Source of the DNA: Candidatus Aminicenantota bacterium
GTDB lineage: Bacteria > Acidobacteriota > Aminicenantia > JAMOAD01
Reading direction: 5' to 3'
Length of the DNA: 24,220 bases
Assembly (NCBI GenBank): GCA_027061995.1
Contig: JAMOUT010000089.1
Span: 1-24,220 of the forward strand
The translations under genes were made by a program, and so were the position numbers. A model generated the notes under the pieces. It ran no database searches. It saw nothing but the letters and a program-made list of their open reading frames with translations, and was not told where the DNA came from. Below are positions 15,526-22,794 of this stretch, piece by piece; the stretch's first letter is position 1, and each line of letters begins with the position of its first letter.

Positions 15526-16290
15526 TTGATTGAATTAAAAAATATTAATTTCAAATACGGAGAGGGAGAGAATTGTTTTTCCCTCTCCGATATCAATCTG
15601 ACATTAAAAGAAAAAAATATTTACGGAATCATAGGGAAAAACGGATCGGGAAAAACAACACTTTTAAAAATCATTGTCCGCATACTTAAAAATTATGAAG
15701 GTAAGCTTACCGTAAATAAAAAAGAGATAAAAGATTACAAAAGAAAAGAGCTTTCAAAATTAATCTCTTTTCTTCCTCAGGAAAATCTATTTTTTTCGGA
15801 AATTCCCGTTTTTTATTTTCTACTTTTGGCAAGATACCCATATCTTGATAATCTGAAAGGTTTCTCGGAATCGGATTATAGAATTATAGAAAAAATCTTA
15901 TCTGATTTTAATCTTATCGAATTAAAAAACAGAAATCTCAATAATCTGAGCGGAGGTGAAAAAAAAAGAGTTCTTTTCGCCTCTCTTTTTATAACCGACT
16001 CAAAATATATAATACTTGATGAGCCCGATGCTTTTCTTGATCCCCCTCATATTAAAGAGATTAAAGATTCCATATTAACACTCAAAAAAATCGGTAAAAC
16101 AATAATATTAACATCTCATTCAATAAATTTTATAACTGATTTATCCGATTTTATTATCGGTCTGAAAAGCGGCAAATTAGTCTATTTTGATAAAAACCGT
16201 CCGGAAAATAATAATAAAATATTTGAAAATATATTTGATTTCAGATTTAATACCATTATAGAAAAAGAAAAAACCATCTATTACATATAG
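15526..16290 (+). CDS. ABC transporter ATP-binding protein, FepC/BtuD-like, without a permease
   Basis: A 254-aa ATPase that would energise uptake, in this subgroup of iron-siderophore, haem or B12. G37-T44 (GKNGSGKT) is Walker A, Q85 (FLPQ) the Q loop, LSGGE (141-145) the signature, D165/E166 (YIILDEP) Walker B and H198 (LTSHS) the switch. The stretch FLLLARYPYLD (98-108) is typical of FepC-type proteins. The only good start is TTG at 15526, directly after the carbamoyltransferase stop and with no ribosome site; the next ATG would remove the core. Translation is probably coupled to the gene before. No permease or binding-protein gene lies nearby, and the next gene faces the other way after 6 bp. 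Confidence 0.85.
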   Translation: MIELKNINFKYGEGENCFSLSDINLTLKEKNIYGIIGKNGSGKTTLLKIIVRILKNYEGKLTVNKKEIKDYKRKELSKLISFLPQENLFFSEIPVFYFLLLARYPYLDNLKGFSESDYRIIEKILSDFNLIELKNRNLNNLSGGEKKRVLFASLFITDSKYIILDEPDAFLDPPHIKEIKDSILTLKKIGKTIILTSHSINFITDLSDFIIGLKSGKLVYFDKNRPENNNKIFENIFDFRFNTIIEKEKTIYYI

Positions 16291-16296
16291 ATAATT

Positions 16297-16836
16297 CTAT
16301 TCATTCTCAAGATTTTCATTCAAATATTCTTTTATAAAATTTATTACATCCGGATTATTGATAGGAATATCACCTATCTGTTTTTTTATCTCTTTTGTAT
16401 TCAGATTAAATATTTTATCATCAGCTTTATATGTAAAATCAATATCCGTTTTTTCCGCTCCTACTATCAAAGTTAATATCGTATCCTTTATATTACCCAA
16501 AGGGGGTCTGTCTATATGTGATTTTTTAAAAACAGCTTTAATAATCGTCCCTTTCCCTTTTTCACTAATAATTTCAAACTTTCCTTCACACATCTCACAA
16601 CACTCTTTTAAAAGCGGTATCCCAAGCCCGACCCTCTTTCCTTTTTTTGTAGTGTAAAAAGGGTCTTGAGCAATCTTAACTTCTCTTTCACTCATCCCCT
16701 TTCCATCATCTTCAACTATTATGGATAATGTATCATCTTTATCAGAATCAATTATTTCCAATCTGACATTGGAGGCTCCGGCCGTGAATGAATTCTGAAC
16801 AATATCAAGTATATGATAAGACAACTCTTCCATCAT
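16297..16836 (-). CDS. Stand-alone kinase-like ATPase (HATPase_c, anti-sigma/histidine-kinase type)
   Basis: A 179-aa protein with a GHKL ATPase domain and no histidine phosphoacceptor or sensor domain. N15 (IVQNSFTAGAS) is the N box, DDGKGM (43-48) the G1 box, DPFYTTKKG (58-66) the F box and GLGIPLL (70-76) the G2 box. The C-terminal 75 residues are an additional small domain starting near HIDRPPLGNIKDTI. It overlaps the PHP gene by ATGA (16836-16833), so the two are translated together. From general knowledge, PHP plus HATPase gene pairs occur beside [FeFe]-hydrogenase genes of Thermotogae and Clostridia; no hydrogenase gene lies in this window. Function is unknown; RsbW-like partner binding is possible. 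Confidence 0.85.
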   Translation of the reverse strand: MMEELSYHILDIVQNSFTAGASNVRLEIIDSDKDDTLSIIVEDDGKGMSEREVKIAQDPFYTTKKGKRVGLGIPLLKECCEMCEGKFEIISEKGKGTIIKAVFKKSHIDRPPLGNIKDTILTLIVGAEKTDIDFTYKADDKIFNLNTKEIKKQIGDIPINNPDVINFIKEYLNENLENE

Positions 16837-17573
16837 TTTTTTCCCCTTATCACCCTATATTCCCCTTTTAAGGCTGCATTATAAATATCATTAATACTTT
16901 TTTCAGTAACATCATACACTGTATATGCTCTTGCTATATCTTCAAGATAGTGTGCATCCGAATTAGATATGAGATTATTGTTTCTAAGGAAAGGGTAAAA
17001 TTCAAAAATCTCTTTTAACTCGGCATTATATGATATTTCAAATACGGAATTTTTTAAACTTTCCGGAATAAAGCCGAGATTCACAAGAATCCCGAACTGC
17101 TCTCTTTCAATATGGGCGGGTATCATATATCCGTTATAATGCTTAACTTTTTCAAAAAGAGTTTCAATATCTATATCCAATGAATTTAATAAAAGTTTTT
17201 CTTCAAAACGGACTATGTTATTCTCGGAATCCACAACAACCTGATCTCCGAAATATTCGGGATCATTTTTCATCATAGGTAAATAATCGTATATTTCGGA
17301 ATAAAACCCCTCTATATCACCTCTATGCTCGAAATAGCATAATATATGAACCTCTTCCATTGTTTGCGCCTCCATACCGTAAATAACCTTAATCCCATCT
17401 TTTTCCCCTAACTCTGCAACAAAAAAACTGTTTTCAATACTATTGTGATCCGTTATCGCAATAACATCAAGAGAAAGCTCTTTTACCCTTCTTATAATCG
17501 CAGAAGGAGACATCTCAAGAGAGCCGCATGTTGACAGTGCGGTATGTATATGTAAATCAGCCGATATTTTCAT
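16833..17573 (-). CDS. PHP-domain phosphoesterase-like protein (TrpH/YciV-like)
   Basis: Cytoplasmic metal-dependent phosphoesterase of 246 aa. The expected metal ligands of the PHP fold are all visible: H8 and H10 (ADLHIH), D-H in AITDHNS, E in YGMEAQT, H in VHILCY, H in IPAHIER and the terminal D-x-H in SNSDAHY. Such proteins release phosphate or nucleotides; some act on 3'-phosphoadenosine phosphates or RNA. No substrate can be inferred. The first of a two-gene unit with the HATPase protein, behind the promoter at 17616-17588; its ribosome site is weak (GAACGG). Confidence 0.88.
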   Translation of the reverse strand: MKISADLHIHTALSTCGSLEMSPSAIIRRVKELSLDVIAITDHNSIENSFFVAELGEKDGIKVIYGMEAQTMEEVHILCYFEHRGDIEGFYSEIYDYLPMMKNDPEYFGDQVVVDSENNIVRFEEKLLLNSLDIDIETLFEKVKHYNGYMIPAHIEREQFGILVNLGFIPESLKNSVFEISYNAELKEIFEFYPFLRNNNLISNSDAHYLEDIARAYTVYDVTEKSINDIYNAALKGEYRVIRGKK

Positions 17574-17587
17574 CCGTTCGGTCTAAT

Positions 17588-17616
17588 AATATAATAGATA
17601 GAGAGTATTATTTCAA
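17588..17616 (-). promoter_or_regulatory. Promoter of the PHP/HATPase pair
   Basis: On the minus strand TTGAAA (17616-17611) and TATATT (17593-17588) are 17 bp apart; the transcript would begin near 17581, about 8 bp before the ATG at 17573, so the leader is very short. Confidence 0.65.
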
Positions 17617-17892
17617 GTCCGAGAGTGAATTTTAATTTTTTTTATCAATATTCAGAATATCAGAAATTATTGTAAATCCATATCAAAAAATAAAAATATC
17701 TCGGTTGATTGAAGCTTTTTTTATCAATAAATAAAATATTATATTTAATATCAGTTTCAAAATGTGATTCAGGGATATAGCGATTTTCAGTATATATTAT
17801 CCATCCGATTTTATAAAACTTTCAAAAACATTTAATCTTAGAATCAATCGTGAGAGATTATATTATTAGAAAATCCGCTTCTTTTTCTCCGA
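17617..17892. other. Gene-free AT-rich gap
   Basis: Together with the promoter it makes a 319-bp gap between the PHP gene and the 3' end of the LemA gene. I see no open frame, RNA gene or firm terminator. A short AATC/GATT inverted repeat near 17873-17896 is too weak to call. Confidence 0.5.
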
Positions 17893-18447
17893 TTAGAATT
17901 TAACTTCCGGTGCTTTTTTCTCCTCTTCGTTTTCTATTTCAAAATATTCTCTTTTTGAAAGATTCATCATAGGAGCTACAAATATCCATGGAAAAGCTTT
18001 TATTTTATAATTATATTGCATTACAATGTCATTATAGTGTTGTCTTGCGAAAGCTATTGAATTTTCGGTTGTTTTTAATTCCTCCATAAGCTCTATTGCA
18101 TGCCTGTCAGCTTTAAGATTAGGATATTGTTCAACAACAGCAAGAAGTCTCCCGAGAAGTCCTGATATCTCCCCCTCCGCTTTCATTCTTGAAGGAATAT
18201 CCTTTGCTCCTACTGCCGCCGCTCTCGCTTGGATAACTTTTTCCAAGGTATCTTTTTCATGTTGCATATAACCCTTTACAGTATTAACAAGATTGGGAAT
18301 CAGATCATGTCTTCTTTTGAGTTGAACATCTATTTGAGACCAAGCATTATCAACTTCAACCTTTGATCTCAATAATGAATTATAAAGGATAAAATATGTA
18401 AAAACTACAAAAGCGACTAATGAAAGAATTATAACCAAAGCATTCAT
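17893..18447 (-). CDS. lemA: LemA family protein
   Basis: A 184-aa membrane-anchored protein of the LemA family. Residues 4-23 form the single membrane helix (ALVIILSLVAFVVFTYFILY); then comes the family's helical bundle with the characteristic VEVDNAWSQIDVQLKRRHDL (31-50), IPNLVNTVKGYMQHE and RQHYNDIVMQYNYKIKAFP (134-152). The tail after YFEIENEEEKKAPEVKF is the common acidic end. It lies 1 bp after the YIP1 gene (ATG at 18447, TAA just before), so both are cotranscribed. Role unknown in general; it is often linked to membrane stress and TPM-domain proteins, none of which is present here. Confidence 0.95.
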   Translation of the reverse strand: MNALVIILSLVAFVVFTYFILYNSLLRSKVEVDNAWSQIDVQLKRRHDLIPNLVNTVKGYMQHEKDTLEKVIQARAAAVGAKDIPSRMKAEGEISGLLGRLLAVVEQYPNLKADRHAIELMEELKTTENSIAFARQHYNDIVMQYNYKIKAFPWIFVAPMMNLSKREYFEIENEEEKKAPEVKF

Positions 18448-18448
18448 G

Positions 18449-19036
18449 TTAAAACCTTATATTCATCATATGTCTGCCACCTATCATTGATATACCGAAA
18501 ATAGGTGCGAAAATCAAACTAATAACAGCCATAACGACTATTGAAACAATTATAAAAATAATCTCATATCCTATGCTTTTATCCTTGGGAATTTCCATAA
18601 AAATAATAATAGCATGATATAAAACTATAAGTGAATAAATAGCTCCGGCTAATGCTATTAACCAACCGATAATAGGGATAAAAACAAACAGATTTCCAAC
18701 CCACATAGGAGTCAAACTGTATGCAATTGTTTTTGCCGCTTGATCAAGGTCACCATTACCTCCGAAACTTTTGGAAAGTATCTGCATAAGATATGTTAAT
18801 GCAATAAAACTTATACCTGCCATCAATAATTGCATTATGAGAGCTTTTATTGCCCATGATGCGGACCATCTTATCCAAACAAGAAAATTTCCGATGGCGG
18901 GTAAAGCTATTAATATTAAAACATAATTAATTAAAAGATTTGTCCACGGTGTTTTTTCACCTTTAACAGATTCAAAAGTTTCCTTTGGTTTTAAAATAAT
19001 ACCTTGAACTAATTTGATAATTTTGCCAAAATCCAT
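18449..19036 (-). CDS. YIP1-family integral membrane protein
   Basis: A 195-aa integral membrane protein. Residues 1-30 (KIIKLVQGIILKPKETFESV) are the amphipathic start typical of the bacterial YIP1 group, where the KPKETFESV stretch is conserved. About five membrane helices follow between residues 34 and 187. It is the first gene of a two-gene unit with LemA and has AAGGAGGAGA before the ATG and a strong promoter upstream. The function in bacteria is not known. Confidence 0.85.
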   Translation of the reverse strand: MDFGKIIKLVQGIILKPKETFESVKGEKTPWTNLLINYVLILIALPAIGNFLVWIRWSASWAIKALIMQLLMAGISFIALTYLMQILSKSFGGNGDLDQAAKTIAYSLTPMWVGNLFVFIPIIGWLIALAGAIYSLIVLYHAIIIFMEIPKDKSIGYEIIFIIVSIVVMAVISLIFAPIFGISMIGGRHMMNIRF

Positions 19037-19064
19037 CTATCTCCTCCTTGTATTTAATACTATA

Positions 19065-19093
19065 ATTATATTGTAATTATATGTTTCAGTCAA
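19065..19093 (-). promoter_or_regulatory. Promoter of the YIP1-lemA unit
   Basis: On the minus strand TTGACT (19093-19088) and TATAAT (19070-19065) are exactly 17 bp apart. A perfect 7-bp inverted repeat, ATAATTA/TAATTAT (19062-19080, 5-bp spacer), covers the -10 box; it may be an operator or just AT bias. Confidence 0.7.
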
Positions 19094-19101
19094 TATTTAA
19101 A

Positions 19102-20364
19102 TTATATCTCTTCCCATCTTAATATCCTGTTTTTTAAGTAATTCTTATTTTTTTCGAATATCTCCGCCTGTTTTTGAATAATGTCTTCAGCTTGTTGCCA
19201 ATTCATTGTTTCTGTCTCTTCAACATATGATGCTGTTCTACCAAAATAAAGAGGAGCAAGTATATTTATTAGTCTCCTTCTGTTTCTTGACCAATTGTGG
19301 AAAGTATATGCGGAATCATAAACAATATTCGACCAAAGGTCCGCATCAATATATAAACCGTTTCCCCTTTTCTTCTTTCCGTAAACTCTATCAAGCCCGT
19401 TAAAACTCTTCGGAGATAATATATCTTTATATAATGATTTGAATTGTTCGAAACCGTCCAAAAATTCATCATTAAGTTTTTTTAAATTCACTTTAATCTC
19501 GGGTATATTAAATTTAGAACTTACACCTTTCAGCGTAGGGATATCTTCACTGTTTTCTATATTTATCCACCTGTCTTCATAATCTCCCATAAGAAAAAAC
19601 ATTGTGGATATAACCTGAATAAACATATGAACCAAATCTTGAGCGGGATCCTTAGCATTATGGACTTTAACGCCAAGATTAACTTGAGATATATCATTTG
19701 TCTCATTTATTGCAACGGTTGTCATCCATATATCTATCCCGAATTTTGCTATATCACTCATCCATACATCCTTTTCCGCATAAAGTTGAGCAAGTTTCCC
19801 CGAAAAAGAGAAATCACCTCCAATCGGCTGTCTAACTCTTTTCCCGTATAATGCCCTTGTAACGGGATAAACAAGCATATTTGTAATAGTCCCGTCATAT
19901 TTATGTCTTTTATAAAGAGGTGCGAGAAAACAAGTCTCCCCTTTTAAAACAGGCTCCGCGAGAACTTTTATCCATTCGGGGGTAATACTCCTTAAATCCG
20001 AATCCACCACAATGATAGCCTTTGTTCCCAATCTTTTTGCAGTTTCAAAAATAGCTCTGAAAGATGTTCCCTTTCCCGGAATACCTCTGTATATATCAAC
20101 AATTTTAGAAACTTTTGAATCAATTTTAACGGATTCGCTGTTTTCCCTTGTGTTATCGGTGGATCCTCCGTCAGATACAAATATACCTGTTTTCATCTGC
20201 GGAAAATATTCGGAAAGACCTATCCCCGCTTGTTCAACAACATAAGAGATAGTATCTTCATTATTGTAAGCGGGTATTCCGACAAGTATATCTATATTTC
20301 CGGTTTTTTTTATCCATTCTTCAGCTTTTTTTCTTAAAGCTGTTTCATAAGGTTTAAATCCCAT
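19102..20364 (-). CDS. mggA: Glycosyltransferase, probably mannosylglucosyl-3-phosphoglycerate synthase (MggA-like)
   Basis: A 420-aa GT-A-fold enzyme. VGIPAYNNEDTI (28-39) is the nucleotide-binding start, VSDGGSTDNT (63-72) the next loop, and D121-S122-D123 (IIVVDSDLRSITPEW) the metal-binding DxD. IGGDFSFSG and DIWMTTVAI are acceptor-side motifs seen in mannosylglycerate/mannosylglucosylglycerate synthases. It lies 16 bp after gpgS in the same unit. In Petrotoga mobilis a phosphorylating route runs GpgS, then MggA adding mannose from GDP-mannose, then MggB removing phosphate; the gene set here fits that. The reading is from operon and fold, so an alternative is a mannosylglycerate synthase-like enzyme using glucosylglycerate directly. 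Confidence 0.65.
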   Translation of the reverse strand: MGFKPYETALRKKAEEWIKKTGNIDILVGIPAYNNEDTISYVVEQAGIGLSEYFPQMKTGIFVSDGGSTDNTRENSESVKIDSKVSKIVDIYRGIPGKGTSFRAIFETAKRLGTKAIIVVDSDLRSITPEWIKVLAEPVLKGETCFLAPLYKRHKYDGTITNMLVYPVTRALYGKRVRQPIGGDFSFSGKLAQLYAEKDVWMSDIAKFGIDIWMTTVAINETNDISQVNLGVKVHNAKDPAQDLVHMFIQVISTMFFLMGDYEDRWINIENSEDIPTLKGVSSKFNIPEIKVNLKKLNDEFLDGFEQFKSLYKDILSPKSFNGLDRVYGKKKRGNGLYIDADLWSNIVYDSAYTFHNWSRNRRRLINILAPLYFGRTASYVEETETMNWQQAEDIIQKQAEIFEKNKNYLKNRILRWEEI

Positions 20365-20380
20365 TTCTTTCTCTTATATC

Positions 20381-21589
20381 CTATTTATTATCAGTATCAA
20401 CAATATTTTTCAGTTGATCCAAAAATCTCGGATAAGCTGAAGTTATTCTAATCCAATTCGGTAACATTTGAACTCCGAGGGGATCCTCAAGAAATTCCTC
20501 GGAACTTTGAATCAGAGCCCTGTAAAATGTTTCTATTAAAGTTTCTTCTCTATGTCTATCGAATTTAAGCCCGTTCATCATTGCATCCGCATGGTAACTC
20601 GGAATCATATCCTCGGCTATTTTCAAATATGTTTTTTGAATTGTTTTTAAAACCCCTTCGGATAGTCTAATCCCCTCCGCAGCTATACTTTTCAAAACAT
20701 TAGTTGCAATATCCCTTGTCATTTTATTTAAACCCAATGATGCATCTTTTTCAGAAACCTTTTGATGTTTATGATCATACCTGTCTGTTAATTCAACCTG
20801 AGCAATTCTTTTCAGAGTAACATTTCTGTAAACTTCATACAAAACACTAACCTCAAGTCCCCAATCACCCGGAAATCTCATAACTCTTGCAAGCCCTGTC
20901 CTTAACGCAAATTCCCCGGACAAAGGATACCTGAAACTATTCAGATAATGGATAAAAGGGTTTACTTCCAAAACCTTCATTAATGATTTCAGAAAAGGGA
21001 TAACAAATAATCTTGTAACCCTACCGTGAAGCTTATCACTGAATCTTGCGTAAAATCCTTTACTGAAATCATAAGGAAGGTGAGGATTTACAAGAGGATA
21101 TATTAATCTTGCAACCATCTCTTTTGAATAAGTTTCTATATCAGAATCATGAAGTGCGATTATATCCGAATCTCCCTGAGCGAGAACAAGACCGAATCCT
21201 GTCCAACAAGATTTTCCTTTACCTTCCGGCCCAATTTTTAAATCAGCATCTTCAAGCTTTTTCATCAGCTTTTTTATTTTAGGATTATCCATCCAAAGAA
21301 CGGTTATTCTAATAGGATGAGTTTTCACCTCCTTTTTAACTTTTTCAAATTCCTCTTTTGAAGCTCTCCCGAGGGATAGAATAACCTGATGAATAAAAGA
21401 CATATCCTCCAAAATTTCAAGAGTTCTTTTCATAGCGGGTCTTATATAATCACTATAAAGGACAGGAATTAAAATAGTTGTTTTTCTTCTTTTTGAATAT
21501 TTGTTTAAATCTTTTTCTATCCTTTTCATCCCTTTATCACCAAGGATATTTAAGGTTGTTACGATTCCCGATTGATAAAAATCAGCCAT
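20381..21589 (-). CDS. gpgS: Glucosyl-3-phosphoglycerate synthase (GpgS)
   Basis: Transfers glucose from a sugar nucleotide to 3-phosphoglycerate, the first step of glucosylglycerate synthesis; 402 aa, in the normal range of non-mycobacterial GpgS. TTILIPVLYSDYIRPA (37-52) begins the GT-A fold, GKGKSCWTGFGLVLAQGD (123-140) is a highly conserved nucleotide and acceptor loop, and H147-D148-S149-D150 (ALHDSDIETY) is the metal-binding DxD of family GT81. YPLSGEFALRT and FPGDWGLEVSVLYEVYR match the acceptor-site blocks, with DRYDHKHQK further on. The gene starts 1 bp after the phosphatase stop, with GGAGG inside that gene's last codons. Confidence 0.87.
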   Translation of the reverse strand: MADFYQSGIVTTLNILGDKGMKRIEKDLNKYSKRRKTTILIPVLYSDYIRPAMKRTLEILEDMSFIHQVILSLGRASKEEFEKVKKEVKTHPIRITVLWMDNPKIKKLMKKLEDADLKIGPEGKGKSCWTGFGLVLAQGDSDIIALHDSDIETYSKEMVARLIYPLVNPHLPYDFSKGFYARFSDKLHGRVTRLFVIPFLKSLMKVLEVNPFIHYLNSFRYPLSGEFALRTGLARVMRFPGDWGLEVSVLYEVYRNVTLKRIAQVELTDRYDHKHQKVSEKDASLGLNKMTRDIATNVLKSIAAEGIRLSEGVLKTIQKTYLKIAEDMIPSYHADAMMNGLKFDRHREETLIETFYRALIQSSEEFLEDPLGVQMLPNWIRITSAYPRFLDQLKNIVDTDNK

Positions 21590-21590
21590 T

Positions 21591-22445
21591 TTACACCTCC
21601 ATACTTATTTTATCATAATCATCAATATTCAAAACTCTCTTAACCCCCTCTCTCCAACCTAATGGAGCGGGTTTTTCAGTTATATACAGTTTTGATATTT
21701 TATCTTTTATCTCTTTGCAAATTGTTAAATCTTTTTTCCTAATCAGGATGGGGATTTCAACATTCTCAAGTAAACTCAAATCATTAAGAGAATCCCCTAT
21801 TCCTATTGTTATAATATCTCCGTATTTTTTTTTGTAAACAGTTTTTAAAAAATTAACGGCAACTCCTTTATTATAATCACCGGATATATGGTAAAATCTC
21901 CCCCCGACATGTATCCTATACCCTTTTTTATTCGCTTGTTCCATAAGCTTTCTAATTTTAACCTCTTCCGGGTTTTCAATTATGAAAGGGATATCATATT
22001 CTCTGTCAAGTGTATCAAGCAACTCATTTTCAGAAAGATTAAGAATTGATGATAATTTTAAAATCGGAAAATCAAATATTGTTTTAATCTTTAATCCCTC
22101 TTTAATCGAAAAATCTTTAAGAAATTTTTTCAGTATATAAATATCTGTTCCGATTGTTTTTTTTATTAAACCATTATTCCTCGTAATATCTGATTTTTGT
22201 TCAATATATTTTTCAAAATCATCAATCAGATAAACAGCTCCCCCGTTTTCAACCGCAAACCCCTCATATTTTGGCAAAATTTCAAGAAATTTCAAAGTCT
22301 CTTTTTTTGTTTTACTAGTTACAGGAATAATAGAGATATCTTTTTCTATCAAATATAAAACAAAATCTTTGATTTCACTAAAATCATAAGTATCATAATC
22401 AAGTAAACTTGCATCAAGGTCAGTAAATATTACAGTTTTTCTCAT
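21591..22445 (-). CDS. mggB: HAD-family (mannosyl/mannosylglucosyl/glucosyl)-3-phosphoglycerate phosphatase
   Basis: Removes the 3-phosphate from the glycosyl-3-phosphoglycerate made by the glycosyltransferases; 284 aa. D9-L-D11-A-S13 is HAD motif I, VTSKTK (42-47) motif II with its conserved Ser/Thr region, and IGIGDSLNDLSLLENV the acidic motif IV. ENGGAVYL and VGGRFYHISGDYNKGVAVNF are hallmarks of the MpgP/MPGP subgroup, and KPAPLGWREGV near the end is also shared. It is the first gene of the solute operon, with promoter at 22481-22453. Whether its true substrate is the glucosyl (GpgP) or the mannosylglucosyl (MggB) ester cannot be decided from sequence; the symbol follows the neighbouring genes. 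Confidence 0.75.
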   Translation of the reverse strand: MRKTVIFTDLDASLLDYDTYDFSEIKDFVLYLIEKDISIIPVTSKTKKETLKFLEILPKYEGFAVENGGAVYLIDDFEKYIEQKSDITRNNGLIKKTIGTDIYILKKFLKDFSIKEGLKIKTIFDFPILKLSSILNLSENELLDTLDREYDIPFIIENPEEVKIRKLMEQANKKGYRIHVGGRFYHISGDYNKGVAVNFLKTVYKKKYGDIITIGIGDSLNDLSLLENVEIPILIRKKDLTICKEIKDKISKLYITEKPAPLGWREGVKRVLNIDDYDKISMEV

Positions 22446-22452
22446 TAAATTA

Positions 22453-22481
22453 ATATTACTATATTATCGAACTTTTTTCAA
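22453..22481 (-). promoter_or_regulatory. Promoter of the compatible-solute operon
   Basis: On the minus strand TTGAAA (22481-22476) and TAATAT (22458-22453) are 17 bp apart. The transcript would begin at the first base or so of the ATG at 22445, so the leader is nearly absent; no strong ribosome site is seen. Confidence 0.5.
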
Positions 22482-22617
22482 TTATCCTTGTTAAACCCCT
22501 AAAATCGAATAATAACCGTAAAAACAGTAGCAAGAAAGCAAGGAATATTATTTCGCACTGTTCAAAAGAAGCCGAAAGCAAAAAACTTTTAAAACGGCTC
22601 TTTGGGTTAACAGCAAT

Positions 22618-22704
22618 TTAAGCCATCAGCTTTTGCAAATTAAAGCTAAGCAGCCCCAAGCCGAGCAGATTTTTAATTTTAATAAATGTTGTATCTTTAG
22701 CTCC
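22618..22704 (-). pseudogene. Relic of the C-terminal end of a transposase-like gene
   Basis: Read on the minus strand, 28 codons before a TAA encode GAKDTTFIKIKNLLGLGLLS then FNLQKLMA. The hydrophobic NLLGLGLLSFNLQKL pattern resembles the closing helix of DDE transposases of several insertion-sequence families. Upstream the frame is broken by TGA at 22707-22705 and TAA at 22722-22720, so no more of the gene survives in frame. Three CTG leucine codons and the G+C-rich middle are unlike the neighbouring genes. The insertion-sequence family cannot be named; the reading as a transposase is by pattern only. Confidence 0.4.
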
Positions 22705-22710
22705 TCAACT

Positions 22711-22734
22711 CTTTGCTCTTTATAAAAAGCAAAG
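22711..22734. repeat. 24-bp near-perfect palindrome
   Basis: CTTTGCTCTTTA and TAAAAAGCAAAG are 12-bp inverted arms with one mismatch and no loop. It sits between the transposase-like relic and the 3' end of the 376-aa gene. It may be part of the old element, or act as a weak transcription end for the gene upstream; it lacks a G+C-rich stem. Confidence 0.5.
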
Positions 22735-22766
22735 GATTGAAGGACTTTGCACAGCACGGTTTTGAA

Positions 22767-22794
22767 AATTCAGCATTCATAATTCAGCATTCAT
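22767..22794. repeat. Two tandem copies of a 14-bp repeat at a gene end
   Basis: AATTCAGCATTCAT occurs at 22767-22780 and exactly again at 22781-22794. On the minus strand the second copy supplies the last five codons (MNAEL) and the first copy the TGA stop of the 376-aa gene, so the present end of that gene is made of repeat sequence. Confidence 0.9.

Larger units (their letters stand above)
22482..22776. other. Gene-free stretch holding a mobile-element scar
   Basis: The 295 bp between the solute promoter and the next gene look unlike the rest of the window. They contain more G+C-rich runs such as GGCTCTTTGGG and CAGCCCCAAGCCGAGCAG, a transposase-like reading-frame end (22704-22618), a 24-bp near-palindrome (22711-22734), a 5-bp AGCCG/CGGCT inverted repeat (22570-22599) and one unit of a tandem repeat. 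ACCGT (22515-22519) and ACGGT (22756-22760) could be the outermost remains of terminal inverted repeats, but 5 bp is too short to trust. Confidence 0.5.

Noticed and set aside
17873-17896. Terminator hairpin at the 3' end of the lemA gene
   Set aside because: Only AATC and GATT pair around a purine-rich loop, with no stable stem and no following T run in the right direction.
22515-22760. ACCGT/ACGGT as terminal inverted repeats of an insertion sequence
   Set aside because: Only 5 bp match and the next bases do not continue the pairing, so chance is likely.
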